A stretch of 64,000 bases of DNA from Clostridiales bacterium (GCA_022791685.1 JAAVZO010000001.1:62001-126000); one strand, 5' to 3'. Positions 54,637-62,246 are shown, counted from the first letter of the stretch. The notes: generated by a model not told the origin, from the letters alone. Translations and numbers: made by a program.

Positions 54637-55341
54637 TTACTGAAAAATATCGCGTTTTTCTTTTTTATTATCGGCAGAATAGGCTGCAAGCTGACCGTTA
54701 TTGTCAATCTCTCCGAGCATGATCTCATTTAGACTACATTTTAGGCGTATCAATTCCTTATCAAGCCACGCCTTATCATATCCGGCAGCCTTCAGATTTC
54801 CGTCAAGTACGCAGCCATCGAGTATGACTGTTGGGAATATTGACTCTTTAGCCGGAGTTATATTTAAATCGGAAGGCTGAACCGGACGCGAGTCAGACTT
54901 CATTAAAAAGCTTATCCGTCCATTCGATTCAAGCACTGCACATTCGAGCTGCGACAAATCAAAGCAGCCATTTATTCTGCACTGAACCATAAATTCGCTC
55001 ATATCAATTTGTGCGCGTCTCATGTCCTTGCGATAAAATTTACCATTATTAAACAACACAACTGAGCGCCCTGCTAAGAATCGACGGGCTTTAAGCGATT
55101 TTGTTGTAACAAAAGTAATGCTTATCCCCGCCACTGCATATATTACCATCGCTATAAGCGGCAGCCAAAAATCATTTTCAAGTGATGTTGCCATCTCGGC
55201 GGCGATCGAGCCTATCGTGATCCCATTGATGTAATCGAACATAGACAGCTGCGACATCTGGCGATTACCCATCAACTTTGTTAGTACAAACAAAACTACA
55301 ACAGATAATATTGATGTCAGTATGACTTTGATTATATCCAT
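54637..55341 (-). CDS. DUF421 / YetF-type membrane protein
   Basis: A 234-residue protein with three membrane helices in the first 90 residues (VILTSILSVVVLFVLTKLMG, then FDYINGITIGSIAAEMA, then FWLPLIAMVIYAVAGISITF), followed by a soluble domain with KARRFLAGRSVVLFNNGKFY and MSEFMVQCRINGCFDLSQLE, the DUF421 signatures. The family includes spore and vegetative membrane proteins (YetF, YdfS, YrbG) of unproven role. ATG 55341 has GGGAGG 8 bases upstream; the frame stays open upstream but with no better site. Confidence 0.87.
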   Translation of the reverse strand: MDIIKVILTSILSVVVLFVLTKLMGNRQMSQLSMFDYINGITIGSIAAEMATSLENDFWLPLIAMVIYAVAGISITFVTTKSLKARRFLAGRSVVLFNNGKFYRKDMRRAQIDMSEFMVQCRINGCFDLSQLECAVLESNGRISFLMKSDSRPVQPSDLNITPAKESIFPTVILDGCVLDGNLKAAGYDKAWLDKELIRLKCSLNEIMLGEIDNNGQLAAYSADNKKEKRDIFQ

Positions 55342-55465
55342 ATATAAACCTCCCAAAAGTACGGATAAGAATAATATATCCGATTCATGAGAGATAATAC
55401 AGACAATACAAAAGATTGTGCAGGAGATCACTCGCCACAATACCCTTACAATTCATCCAATGCAA

Positions 55466-55503
55466 AACAGCGAAGCGTATGCAAAAACACACGCTTCGCT
55501 GTT
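55466..55503 (-). terminator. Second hairpin downstream of rpmF
   Basis: AACAGCGAAGCGT (55466-55478) pairs with ACGCTTCGCTGTT (55491-55503); the loop is 12 bases with a T-rich face on the minus strand. It is probably a backup terminator or an independent palindrome between rpmF and the DUF421 gene. Confidence 0.6.
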
Positions 55504-55517
55504 CATTCAACGTTGTA

Positions 55518-55560
55518 AAAATACAAACGGAACTTCCGCATATAAATGCGACAGTTCCGT
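55518..55560 (-). terminator. Terminator of yceD-rpmF
   Basis: ACGGAACT (55527-55534) pairs with AGTTCCGT (55553-55560), with an inner GCAT/ATGC stem. On the minus strand it is followed by TTTGTATTTTT. Confidence 0.8.
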
Positions 55561-55570
55561 ATCAAGGCGC

Positions 55571-55753
55571 TTACGCCTCGGTATTGATAACCTGCTTTCC
55601 GTTGTAGGAACCGCAAGCTCTGCAAACTCTGTGAGCGAGGTTGTACTCACCGCACTTCGGGCACTTTACCATACCCGGCATATCGAGCTTCCATACGTTG
55701 GAACGTCTTTTATCACGTCTCGCCTTGGAGACTTTCTTCTTCGGTACTGCCAT
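55571..55753 (-). CDS. rpmF: Ribosomal protein L32
   Basis: A 60-residue L32 of the zinc-binding type. It begins [20 protein letters not shown] and has [18 protein letters not shown] (about 31-48), with all four Cys present, so it needs zinc; no zinc-free copy is seen here. AAGGAGGTG lies before the ATG. It follows yceD by 49 bases, the usual yceD-rpmF pair. Confidence 0.98.
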   Translation of the reverse strand: MAVPKKKVSKARRDKRRSNVWKLDMPGMVKCPKCGEYNLAHRVCRACGSYNGKQVINTEA

Positions 55754-55802
55754 TTCACGACACCTCCTTAATAGTATAACATTATATATTATACATCATA
55801 AT

Positions 55803-56342
55803 TTACTCTTTTTCAAGTAGTTTTTGTAAAATCGCAAGCCGCGGGTCAATTTCTTTTGTCACGCAGCCGCATTCGCCCTCATTCAGATTCTTTCCGCATT
55901 TCGGGCAGAGTCCCTTACAGTTCTCACTGCAAAGTTCTCTAATAGGAAAATTCATCATCAGCTCTTCTGCAATAGTAGTCTCAATGTCGAGCTCACCGTC
56001 GACTATTTCAAGATAATCGTCAGCGTCCTCGTCAGAGGTATTCTCAAGACTTCCATGATTTACTACAGTACGCTCAAGCTCTACTGTAAGGCTTCTGTGC
56101 AGCGGTTCGAGACAGCGAGCGCATTCGGTATCATATTCTACCTCGGCGCGCGCCTTCAAACAAATATATCCGCCCATATTGACAATTTCACCTGTTACCT
56201 TAACCGGCGTTGTCAGTGTGACTCCGTCGATATGCGTATCAAACGCATAATCTCCATCTTCAAGTGAAAAGGTACGATCAAGCACGATTCTGTTTGTTTC
56301 ACCTGCGAGCAGCGCCCGCATATCTATACGCATTGTCTGCAT
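55803..56342 (-). CDS. yceD: YceD/DUF177 family protein
   Basis: A 179-residue YceD protein, linked in most bacteria to rpmF and to 23S rRNA supply. Visible are the central CARCLEPLHRSLTVELERTV (about 74-93), the acidic YLEIVDGELDIETTIAEELM region (about 109-128) and the zinc-like ELCSENCKGLCPKCGKNLNE (about 136-155), all typical. It is rather acidic. The start at ATG 56342 is supported by AAGGA 9 bases upstream; a second ATG 9 bases later is less well placed. Confidence 0.93.
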   Translation of the reverse strand: MQTMRIDMRALLAGETNRIVLDRTFSLEDGDYAFDTHIDGVTLTTPVKVTGEIVNMGGYICLKARAEVEYDTECARCLEPLHRSLTVELERTVVNHGSLENTSDEDADDYLEIVDGELDIETTIAEELMMNFPIRELCSENCKGLCPKCGKNLNEGECGCVTKEIDPRLAILQKLLEKE

Positions 56343-56397
56343 TGATAAATTCCTTTCCTAAGCAAATATATCGCTTTATAAAAGAGCTAACTAAAAT

Positions 56398-56426
56398 ATT
56401 ATATATTATTATATTCGATTTGTCAA
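56398..56426 (-). promoter_or_regulatory. Sigma-A promoter of yceD-rpmF
   Basis: TTGACA (56421-56426), 17 bases, TATAAT (56398-56403) on the minus strand: perfect consensus. Confidence 0.9.
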
Positions 56427-56461
56427 GAGCTATATTGAAAATATACGCCAAAAATGCAAAA

Positions 56462-57058
56462 TTACATCAATCTTCTGCCTTCAAGGGCACGCATGAGTGT
56501 AACTTCATCGGCATATTCGAGGTCTCCACCGACTGGAATACCATATGCAAGCCGCGAAACCTTAATTCCAAGCGGTTTGATCAGCTTTGTAAGATACATC
56601 GCTGTAGCTTCACCTTCGACGGTCGGATTGGTCGCGATTATTATCTCGCGCACATCCGCAGTGAGTCTTGACAATAGTTCAGGTATTCTCAGCTTATCCG
56701 GACCAATACCCGCCATTGGCGATATCGAACCGTGCAACACATGATAAACCCCGGTATACTCGCGAACCTTTTCAATTGACATTACAGCCTTAGCGTCCTC
56801 GACCACACAAATGACCGAGCGGTCGCGGTTCTCGTCAGCGCACACCGGACAAAGCTCTCCGTCAGATATATTCTGACATATCGAGCAAGTCTTGACGTTT
56901 TCCTTCGCACCGCGAATCGCATTGGCAAAAGCATTTGCTTCATCGTCGGTAAAGTCAAGTACTGCGAAAGCGAGCCGTACCGCCGTCTTCTGACCGATAC
57001 CGGGCAAGTGACGGAACTGCTCTATCAGCTTTTCAAGCGGAAGTATGTATTCCGCCAT
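56462..57058 (-). CDS. recR: Recombination protein RecR
   Basis: A 198-residue RecR that works with RecO and RecF in gap repair. It has the HhH region RHLPGIGQKTAVRLA (about 16-30), the four-Cys zinc finger CSICQNISDGELCPVC (about 58-73), the Toprim segment ICVVEDAKAVMSIE (about 83-96) and the C-terminal EVTLMRALEGRRLM, as expected. It lies 5 bases after ybaB. dnaX-ybaB-recR is a widely conserved order. Confidence 0.97.
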   Translation of the reverse strand: MAEYILPLEKLIEQFRHLPGIGQKTAVRLAFAVLDFTDDEANAFANAIRGAKENVKTCSICQNISDGELCPVCADENRDRSVICVVEDAKAVMSIEKVREYTGVYHVLHGSISPMAGIGPDKLRIPELLSRLTADVREIIIATNPTVEGEATAMYLTKLIKPLGIKVSRLAYGIPVGGDLEYADEVTLMRALEGRRLM

Positions 57059-57063
57059 TCAAC

Positions 57064-57411
57064 TTAAAATAGTCCCGGGACGTTGATATCGCCGGTGATC
57101 TTCTGCATTTCAGTGGAATTGGTCTCCTCGACCTTCTTGATAGCCTCATTGACTGCGGCAACAAGAGTATCGGAGAGAGTTTCGATATCGTCGGGATCAA
57201 CGATCTCAGGCTTAATATCTATCGAAAGAATTTCCTTCTTACCATTGATCTTTACGCCGACTACGCCGCCGCCGACCGACACATCATATTCACGAGCGTC
57301 AAGATCTTCCTGAAGCGCCTCCATGTCAGCCTGCATTTTCTGAGCCTGCTTAATCATTGCATTCATATTCTGAGGGCCGCCGCCCATTCCCTTTGGTAAA
57401 CGTGCTTTCAT
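57064..57411 (-). CDS. YbaB/EbfC nucleoid-associated protein
   Basis: A 115-residue DNA-binding protein of the YbaB family: MNAMIKQAQKMQADMEALQ (about 16-34), a VSVGGGVVGVKINGKKEI sheet (about 45-62) and the helical end AAVNEAIKKVEE. I start at ATG 57411 because AGAAAGG...GGTAACTATT-ATG matches the serA ribosome site almost base for base once a short palindromic insertion (57422-57443) is removed. An ATG at 57423 would add four residues (MVTI). The insertion moves the Shine-Dalgarno far from the start, so expression may depend on its folding. Confidence 0.93.
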   Translation of the reverse strand: MKARLPKGMGGGPQNMNAMIKQAQKMQADMEALQEDLDAREYDVSVGGGVVGVKINGKKEILSIDIKPEIVDPDDIETLSDTLVAAVNEAIKKVEETNSTEMQKITGDINVPGLF

Positions 57412-57421
57412 AATAGTTACC

Positions 57422-57443
57422 ATGACTTCGCTTCAACGAAGTC
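57422..57443. mobile_element. Short palindromic insertion in the ybaB ribosome-binding region
   Basis: GACTTCG-CTTCAA-CGAAGTC (57424-57443) plus AT is flanked on both sides by TACC (57418-57421 and 57444-57447), which looks like a 4-base target duplication. Without it, the minus strand would read AGAAAGGTAACTATTATG, nearly identical to the serA leader. The element is too small to encode anything; it is read as a mobile-like insertion by inference. Confidence 0.45.
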
Positions 57444-57457
57444 TACCTTTCTGTTCT

Positions 57458-57513
57458 AATTTGTGATGATTTCGCTTGCGAGATCGCAGTCTTTGACTGC
57501 GAAATCACAAATT
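57458..57513. repeat. Three-way-junction palindrome between dnaX and ybaB
   Basis: Outer arms AATTTGTGAT (57458-57467) and ATCACAAATT (57504-57513) enclose two adjacent hairpins, GATTTCGC-TT-GCGAGATC (57468-57485) and GCAGTC-TTT-GACTGC (57486-57500). Nearly every base is paired, so RNA or extruded DNA would form a compact junction. No T-run follows. Confidence 0.6.
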
Positions 57514-57517
57514 GGCG

Positions 57518-57540
57518 GCGTGAAAAATTTATTTTCACGC
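57518..57540 (-). terminator. Hairpin after dnaX, possible weak terminator
   Basis: GCGTGAAAA (57518-57526), a 5-base loop, TTTTCACGC (57532-57540). On the minus strand the arm ends in TTTTTCACGCC and not in a clean T-run, so termination would be partial. Read-through into ybaB-recR is likely. Confidence 0.45.
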
Positions 57541-57573
57541 TTAATACTTTTCAAAAAGTTTATTCAGCTTCAG

Positions 57574-59193
57574 TTAATTTTCTTCGGCGTTTTTGATAAT
57601 TTCATCTATCGCCTTAAATTTATCGTCCTTCTTCTCGGGTACATACTCGAGCTTAACGAGGGACTGATCAAGCCGCCCATCCTCAAATGTATTGAGGACT
57701 TCAAGCAGCGTGGGAAACATTCTTGTAATGATGGTCTGAGCCATCTGATTATCGGTTCGGATGTGTACAAAATCGTCCGTATTTACAGTAAAGCCTTTAG
57801 CGGATTCTCGCATGAAGCTTCCCAGCATACCGTCACGTTCAGTGCATTTCTGTACAAAATCTGCCCAATACGACAGTTGACGGTATTCCTTTTTGACCGG
57901 CGCAGAAGAATCGCTCGGTACAGCTGTACTCACCTGTTCTGACGACTCGCCGACTGATGTATCATTCAGTTCGCTGTTATTTTCTAAAACCGGCTCAGAT
58001 TGGATTTTCTGACTCATCTGTGCAGTCGACTTTATCGAAAAGCCGCCAGATTTTAATTTATCTTCAAGCGCAGTCAATCTCGATGCGAGAGCTTCATTCG
58101 TAACTGAGAAGCGTTCATCGCACATACGCACGAGGGTCATTTCAGCGACCAACCGCTTCGGTGAGCTTGTACGCCGCAGCGTATCAAGCGCAGCGTCGAG
58201 CAGCTTCGAGTGATAGATCAAGGTCTCAACTGCAAATCGCCCGGCTACTTCAATCAGTTCGTTATACTGACGTTCGGACAAATCGAGATACTCACGTGAA
58301 TTCTTCGTTGTTTTGACAACGAGCATATCACGGTAGAATGCGATAATATCCTGCCAGAAAACCGTAAGGTCACGGCTCGACATGAACATATTGCCGATCT
58401 CTCCAAATATTGTGTCATAATCCTTATCGCAAATCGCATTTAAGAGCTTGACAACCGAATCGCGTCCGCCAGTACCAGCTATCTCCTCGACAACCTCCAC
58501 TGTAACCGGCTTATTCTCACCTGAACAGAGTTCAAGCAGAGATATCGCGTCGCGCATACCGCCCTGAGCAAGATGTGCAAGCATGAACGCCGCTTCGTGG
58601 TCGAGCGTTATACCCTCTTCAGAGGCAATATATTCAAGCCGTGCAGCTATTACATCGCTTGAAATACGTCTGAAATCGAAACGCTGACAGCGCGAAAGTA
58701 TCGTTGCAGGTATTTTTTGAAGCTCGGTCGTTGCAAGAATAAATATGACGTGAGGCGGTGGCTCTTCAAGCGTTTTCAGCAGCGCATTGAAGGCGCTCGG
58801 CGACAGCATATGCACCTCATCAATAATATACACCTTATACTTTAATTCTGCTGGAAGATATTCGACCTCGTCGCGTATCTGACGGATATCGTCAACACCG
58901 TTGTTGCTGGCAGCGTCCATTTCTATAATGTCAATACAGCTGCCCGACTCAGCGCTTTTGCAGGACGGACATTCGCCGCATGGGTCACCGTTCACAGTAT
59001 GCTCGCAGTTGACCGCTCTGGCAAGTATCTTCGCGCAGGTAGTCTTACCTGTTCCGCGTGAACCACAGAAAAGATAGGCGTGTGAGGTTTTGTTTTCGCT
59101 GACCTCATATCGCAGAATAGAGGTTATGTGATCCTGACCGCACACGTCTGAAAAGCGCTGCGGACGCCATTTCCGATATAGTGCCTGATGCAA
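57574..59193 (-). CDS. dnaX: DNA polymerase III subunit gamma/tau
   Basis: A 539-residue clamp-loader ATPase. The N-terminal ALYRKWRPQRFSDVCGQDHI is diagnostic. Walker A FCGSRGTGKTTCAKILARAV lies at about 42-61. Four Cys of the zinc module are at about 65-82 (CEHTVNGDPCGECPSC). The DEVHML Walker B is near 123 and the SRC sensor motif at about 168. The region after residue 370 is a short, variable tau-like tail. The TTG start at 59193 follows GGAGGGG by 8 bases. The SRP RNA gene lies just upstream, as in Bacillus. Confidence 0.97.
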   Translation of the reverse strand: MHQALYRKWRPQRFSDVCGQDHITSILRYEVSENKTSHAYLFCGSRGTGKTTCAKILARAVNCEHTVNGDPCGECPSCKSAESGSCIDIIEMDAASNNGVDDIRQIRDEVEYLPAELKYKVYIIDEVHMLSPSAFNALLKTLEEPPPHVIFILATTELQKIPATILSRCQRFDFRRISSDVIAARLEYIASEEGITLDHEAAFMLAHLAQGGMRDAISLLELCSGENKPVTVEVVEEIAGTGGRDSVVKLLNAICDKDYDTIFGEIGNMFMSSRDLTVFWQDIIAFYRDMLVVKTTKNSREYLDLSERQYNELIEVAGRFAVETLIYHSKLLDAALDTLRRTSSPKRLVAEMTLVRMCDERFSVTNEALASRLTALEDKLKSGGFSIKSTAQMSQKIQSEPVLENNSELNDTSVGESSEQVSTAVPSDSSAPVKKEYRQLSYWADFVQKCTERDGMLGSFMRESAKGFTVNTDDFVHIRTDNQMAQTIITRMFPTLLEVLNTFEDGRLDQSLVKLEYVPEKKDDKFKAIDEIIKNAEEN

Positions 59194-59225
59194 GACTTCT
59201 TCCCCTCCATATTGTTTAAAAAATC

Positions 59226-59532
59226 AGACAAGCTATAAAATAAGACCATACACCCAAAATTCGAAGTGATTCTATGCGCGCTGCGCCGGCATACGCTCAG
59301 GACAGGCGACCTCGCGGCACATCGAAGTAACCGCTTAATGCTGCTTGGTTCCCCACCTGACATGGTTCACGGCCTCCGATTGCGCAAGACCCATCCGTCA
59401 ACACGTAAAATCCGACGTGCAGACCACACAGAATCAGCCCTCATTAAAGGAATCCACCCCTGCTGCAGCGGATTGCAGGTACAAGGCACCGCTAATTCCC
59501 CGGCTGGTATGGCCTTATTTTATAGCTTGTCT
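59226..59532 (-). ncRNA. ffs: Signal recognition particle RNA, large (Alu-containing) type
   Basis: On the minus strand the conserved domain IV occurs near 59340-59370: a GTCAGGT strand opposite GGGAACCAAGCAGC, the Ffh-binding loop. The length of about 300 bases and a separate 5' part match the large Gram-positive SRP RNA (scRNA). The two ends pair over about 19 perfect bases plus more: AGACAAGCTATAAAATAAG at the 5' end and its complement at 59226-59244. A T-run follows the 3' end. The gene lies directly upstream of dnaX, the Bacillus arrangement. Exact mature ends cannot be read from sequence; 59226-59532 is the paired unit. Confidence 0.9.
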
Positions 59533-59538
59533 TTTTAA

Positions 59539-59560
59539 AGTGGCGCATAGTGCGTCCACT
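59539..59560 (-). other. Precursor hairpin upstream of the SRP RNA, likely processing site
   Basis: AGTGG-CGCA-TAG-TGCG-T-CCACT forms a 9-base-pair stem with one bulge between the promoter start (near 59562) and the SRP RNA 5' end. It would be the first structure transcribed. Bacillus SRP RNA is trimmed by RNase III, whose gene is in this window; the hairpin or the long terminal helix may be the substrate (inference). Confidence 0.5.
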
Positions 59561-59568
59561 ATTTATAT

Positions 59569-59597
59569 ATTATATCAGATTTTTTTCGAAAATGCAA
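59569..59597 (-). promoter_or_regulatory. Promoter of the SRP RNA gene
   Basis: TTGCAT (59592-59597), 17 bases, TATAAT (59569-59574) on the minus strand; transcription starts near 59562. An A-tract spans the spacer. Confidence 0.8.
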
Positions 59598-59640
59598 TAG
59601 CTTTTGAAAAATTTAATTGCGCACACAAAAAATTTACACT

Positions 59641-60552
59641 TCAGTTTTGGTAGCGCTCGTAATAGAACAGATACTGCTGAGCTATTCCAGCATATTTTCC
59701 GAGCTTTGAAATATCGAGTCCTTCTGGATAATACTTAGCCAGGACACGCTTGATCCAAACGTCTATCGGAAATGCTTCAGTCTTTCCGAATCCGAACAGC
59801 ATCGCACACGACGCGACCTTCGGACCTACGCCTTTTATCGTAAGCAGTATCTCCATTGCTCTGTCAGGAGAAGCAGCCAGTATCTCGTCAAAATCAATAT
59901 CGCCTTCTATCACTTTGCGCGCAGCGTCATATATGTACTTAGCGCGGAATCCGGTTTTCAATGAAAAAAGTCCCTCAACTCCTGCATTTGCCAGCGCCGT
60001 AGCTGTCGGGAATGTGTAATATGTATTTCCGTTATGCTCTATCGGTGTTCCATATACGCGCGACATATCAGAGATTATTTTCTTTATTCGAGGTATGTTA
60101 TTGTTCTGCGATACAATAAATGAGCAGACTGCTTCCCACGGCTCCTGACGCAGTATGCGTATTCCTTCGCCATACTTCATCGCCTCAGGCATTACCATAT
60201 CGATATGCCCACACGCCGTATTAAAACGCTCAGCTATATCTGCACGAACAGCAGTATAGTCTTCGTCGAGCGAGAGATAGTGCTTCCACATTGACTCATA
60301 ATCGGAAAGCGTGGAATTATAAATTTCGAGCATATCCGGTGTATTCTGACGGAAACGTACATAACGTCCGAGTGCGACTCCTTCAAATTCGGATTGATAA
60401 TTGCTTCCTTCAACCGGATCAAAGCGGAAGCATTGTCCGCAATCAAACACCTGTGATACAAGGAAATTTTCGATTCCGCCGATCCGCACACATGGAGTAC
60501 CGTCAGGGTCGATGAATTCTTCAATATTTGTTTTTTCAAGTAATTCTGTCAT
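59641..60552 (-). CDS. OGG1-like 8-oxoguanine DNA glycosylase / lyase
   Basis: A 303-residue DNA repair enzyme of the OGG1 branch of the HhH-GPD family. The N-terminal domain has FDCGQCFRFDPVEG (about 36-49), as in OGG1. The HhH-GPD core has QEPWEAVCSFIVSQNNNIPR (about 135-154) and LLTIKGVGPKVASCAMLFGF (about 235-254). The Lys of GPKVA is the Schiff-base residue, and FPIDVWIKRVL carries the catalytic Asp. It removes 8-oxoG opposite C and cuts the strand. ATG has only a modest ribosome site (GAGG). It is transcribed alone, divergently from the DUF6062 gene. Confidence 0.92.
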   Translation of the reverse strand: MTELLEKTNIEEFIDPDGTPCVRIGGIENFLVSQVFDCGQCFRFDPVEGSNYQSEFEGVALGRYVRFRQNTPDMLEIYNSTLSDYESMWKHYLSLDEDYTAVRADIAERFNTACGHIDMVMPEAMKYGEGIRILRQEPWEAVCSFIVSQNNNIPRIKKIISDMSRVYGTPIEHNGNTYYTFPTATALANAGVEGLFSLKTGFRAKYIYDAARKVIEGDIDFDEILAASPDRAMEILLTIKGVGPKVASCAMLFGFGKTEAFPIDVWIKRVLAKYYPEGLDISKLGKYAGIAQQYLFYYERYQN

Positions 60553-60600
60553 ATAAACCTCAGCTTAGTTTTAAATTTTAAAATAATTACAAATTAGCAC

Positions 60601-60629
60601 TTGCTTTATTTCTATTATAACGGTATAAT
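60601..60629 (+). promoter_or_regulatory. Promoter of the DUF6062 gene
   Basis: TTGCTT (60601-60606), 17 bases, TATAAT (60624-60629). It overlaps the opposite promoter at 60614-60642. Confidence 0.75.
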
Positions 60630-60642
60630 ATAAATAAATCAA
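60614..60642 (-). promoter_or_regulatory. Promoter of the OGG1-like gene, interlocked with the opposite promoter
   Basis: On the minus strand TTGATT (60637-60642), 17 bases, TATAAT (60614-60619). It overlaps the plus-strand promoter by 16 bases, so the two polymerases cannot bind together. Confidence 0.75.
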
Positions 60643-60683
60643 GTCATTCGGGAAATATTATTTTTAAAATCGAGGAGAATATA

Positions 60684-61409
60684 ATGGAAAAAATATATAC
60701 GATACCTGTCAACGAAGCTTTTGAGGCTTCGCAAGCCGACTCTGCGTGTGGGTGTCCGTTCTGTACACTATACCGCAAGCTTGAAGAAAATGAGCTCGAT
60801 CTAATACTCGGCGCGTCAATGATGGAGCCTGATGTGCGCATAAAAACAAACGAACAAGGCTTCTGCAAAACTCACTATGACATGATGTTCACACGTAAGA
60901 ATCGCCTTGGAATGGCATTAATGCTCGAAAGTCATCTGAATCAGCTGAGCGGAGAAATAAGTGGAAAAGGCTTTGCAGCACTTAAGGGTGTCGGCGTGGA
61001 TTCGATGAAGCGGCTCGAAAAGCTTGAAGGCAGCTGCTATGTGTGCGGTCGAATCGAATTCTCTCTGGAAAAGATGTTTGAAACTGCGGTGCTGCTCTGG
61101 CAGAGCGATTCTGCATTCCGGGATAAGCTGCGCGCACAGCCGTATATTTGCCTGCCGCACTATCGTATGTTCATAGAATACGGTCGGCGTGGACTGTCAA
61201 AAAAGCTGTTCGGCGACTTTTACAAAGAGGTATCGACAGTTGTTAATACCTATTTTGACTCGCTTCGTGAAGATGTCAGCTGGTTCTGTAAAAAGTTTGA
61301 TTACCGTTACGACGCCGAGCCATGGGGCAACGCCAAGGACGCGGTAGAGCGTGCGATCAAATTTACATCTGGAGATATGCACAGAAAAGAGCCTGATACA
61401 AAAAAATGA
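60684..61409 (+). CDS. Cysteine/histidine-rich DUF6062-type protein
   Basis: A 241-residue cytoplasmic protein with four Cys/His motifs spread over the chain: ACGCPFCTLYRKLE (about 21-34), GFCKTHYDMMF (about 59-69), GSCYVCGRIEFSLEKMF (about 115-131) and YICLPHYRMFIEYG (about 155-168). They look like two pairs of metal sites, the CxxC of one completed by Cys-x2-His of the next. The rest is helical. The family is found in Clostridia without known function. ATG follows GAGGAG. It is transcribed on its own and ends in a strong terminator. Confidence 0.82.
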   Translation: MEKIYTIPVNEAFEASQADSACGCPFCTLYRKLEENELDLILGASMMEPDVRIKTNEQGFCKTHYDMMFTRKNRLGMALMLESHLNQLSGEISGKGFAALKGVGVDSMKRLEKLEGSCYVCGRIEFSLEKMFETAVLLWQSDSAFRDKLRAQPYICLPHYRMFIEYGRRGLSKKLFGDFYKEVSTVVNTYFDSLREDVSWFCKKFDYRYDAEPWGNAKDAVERAIKFTSGDMHRKEPDTKK

Positions 61410-61432
61410 GAGCATTCTGCTCTCATTTTTTT
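61401..61432 (+). terminator. Terminator of the DUF6062 gene
   Basis: AAAAAATGAGAGCA, loop TTC, then TGCTCTCATTTTTTT, starting in the last codons of the gene. A perfect stem with a T-run. Confidence 0.93.
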
Positions 61433-61493
61433 GCTTAAATAGCAGATCGGCAGCAGAATCGTTCACGCTTTTAAATGTATAAGCGATATGCCG

Positions 61494-62246
61494 CTAAAGC
61501 TCAAATTCATCCCCATCATGCGCGACTAATACAGGATATGGAAGATTTCCGCAAAAGTTATAAAGTTTCATTTCTCCCTCTCCGTGCCACTCATTTCCTA
61601 TATGGATAAATATCATGCGGTCAATCTTCGAGCGCTCGAACAGCGGCGCGGCAGTCGCCTGCTTATAGTGTGTAGCCTCGCACAGCAACAAATCGAAATG
61701 CTCGTCGAGCAATATTTTCGGATAGTCATGAAAATCAACCCACAAATCTCCGGTGTGCAGCAACCGCTTATCGCCCTCGGATATTATGTACGCGAATGTA
61801 CACGGCTTTACAGGTGATGAAGGGATATGATCAGTCGGATATGCGCTTACGCTGATATTCTCATCCATATACAGCTGTCCAGGCTTCACGGTCTCAAACG
61901 ATATAACATCGTCGGTCGGGTCAAGGTGCATTGCATTGAGCCAGCCAATAAGCGCTTTATCTGCATCAGCTTCCGGCAAAAATATCGTCGTATGCTGTCC
62001 AGGCTTTTTGTATTTCAGCAGGATTTTGATAAGCTCTGTAAGTCCGCCTACATGGTCATTGTGCATATGGGTACAGAATACCGCGCGGATCTTGTGAAAA
62101 TCCTTGCCCTTGCGGCAGAGAAGCGCTTCACATGGAGCGCCACAGTCTACAAGATATAGCGAATCGCCGGACTCATATAGCGTGGAAGAATTAAAACGGC
62201 AGTATGTTGAGTCACCGTGACTTGTGCCAAGTGTTGTAATGTGCAT
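61494..62246 (-). CDS. MBL-fold metallo-hydrolase
   Basis: A 250-residue metallo-beta-lactamase-fold protein. It begins HITTLGTSHGDSTYCRFN, as in RNase Z-like phosphodiesterases. The main metal motif is THMHNDHVGGLTEL (about 59-72). Further ligands are DHIPSSP (about 138), LLHTGDLW (about 162) and the last His in FIHIGNEWHG near 228. There is no RNase Z arm, so it is more likely a cyclic-nucleotide or phosphonate-type hydrolase; the substrate is unknown. The promoter is at 62284-62312. No clear terminator is seen before the DUF6062 hairpin. Confidence 0.85.
   Translation of the reverse strand: MHITTLGTSHGDSTYCRFNSSTLYESGDSLYLVDCGAPCEALLCRKGKDFHKIRAVFCTHMHNDHVGGLTELIKILLKYKKPGQHTTIFLPEADADKALIGWLNAMHLDPTDDVISFETVKPGQLYMDENISVSAYPTDHIPSSPVKPCTFAYIISEGDKRLLHTGDLWVDFHDYPKILLDEHFDLLLCEATHYKQATAAPLFERSKIDRMIFIHIGNEWHGEGEMKLYNFCGNLPYPVLVAHDGDEFEL

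Noticed and set aside
57412-57423. ATG 57423 as the ybaB start
   Set aside because: It lies at the foot of the inserted palindrome; ATG 57411 keeps the ancestral spacing text and the usual YbaB N-terminus.
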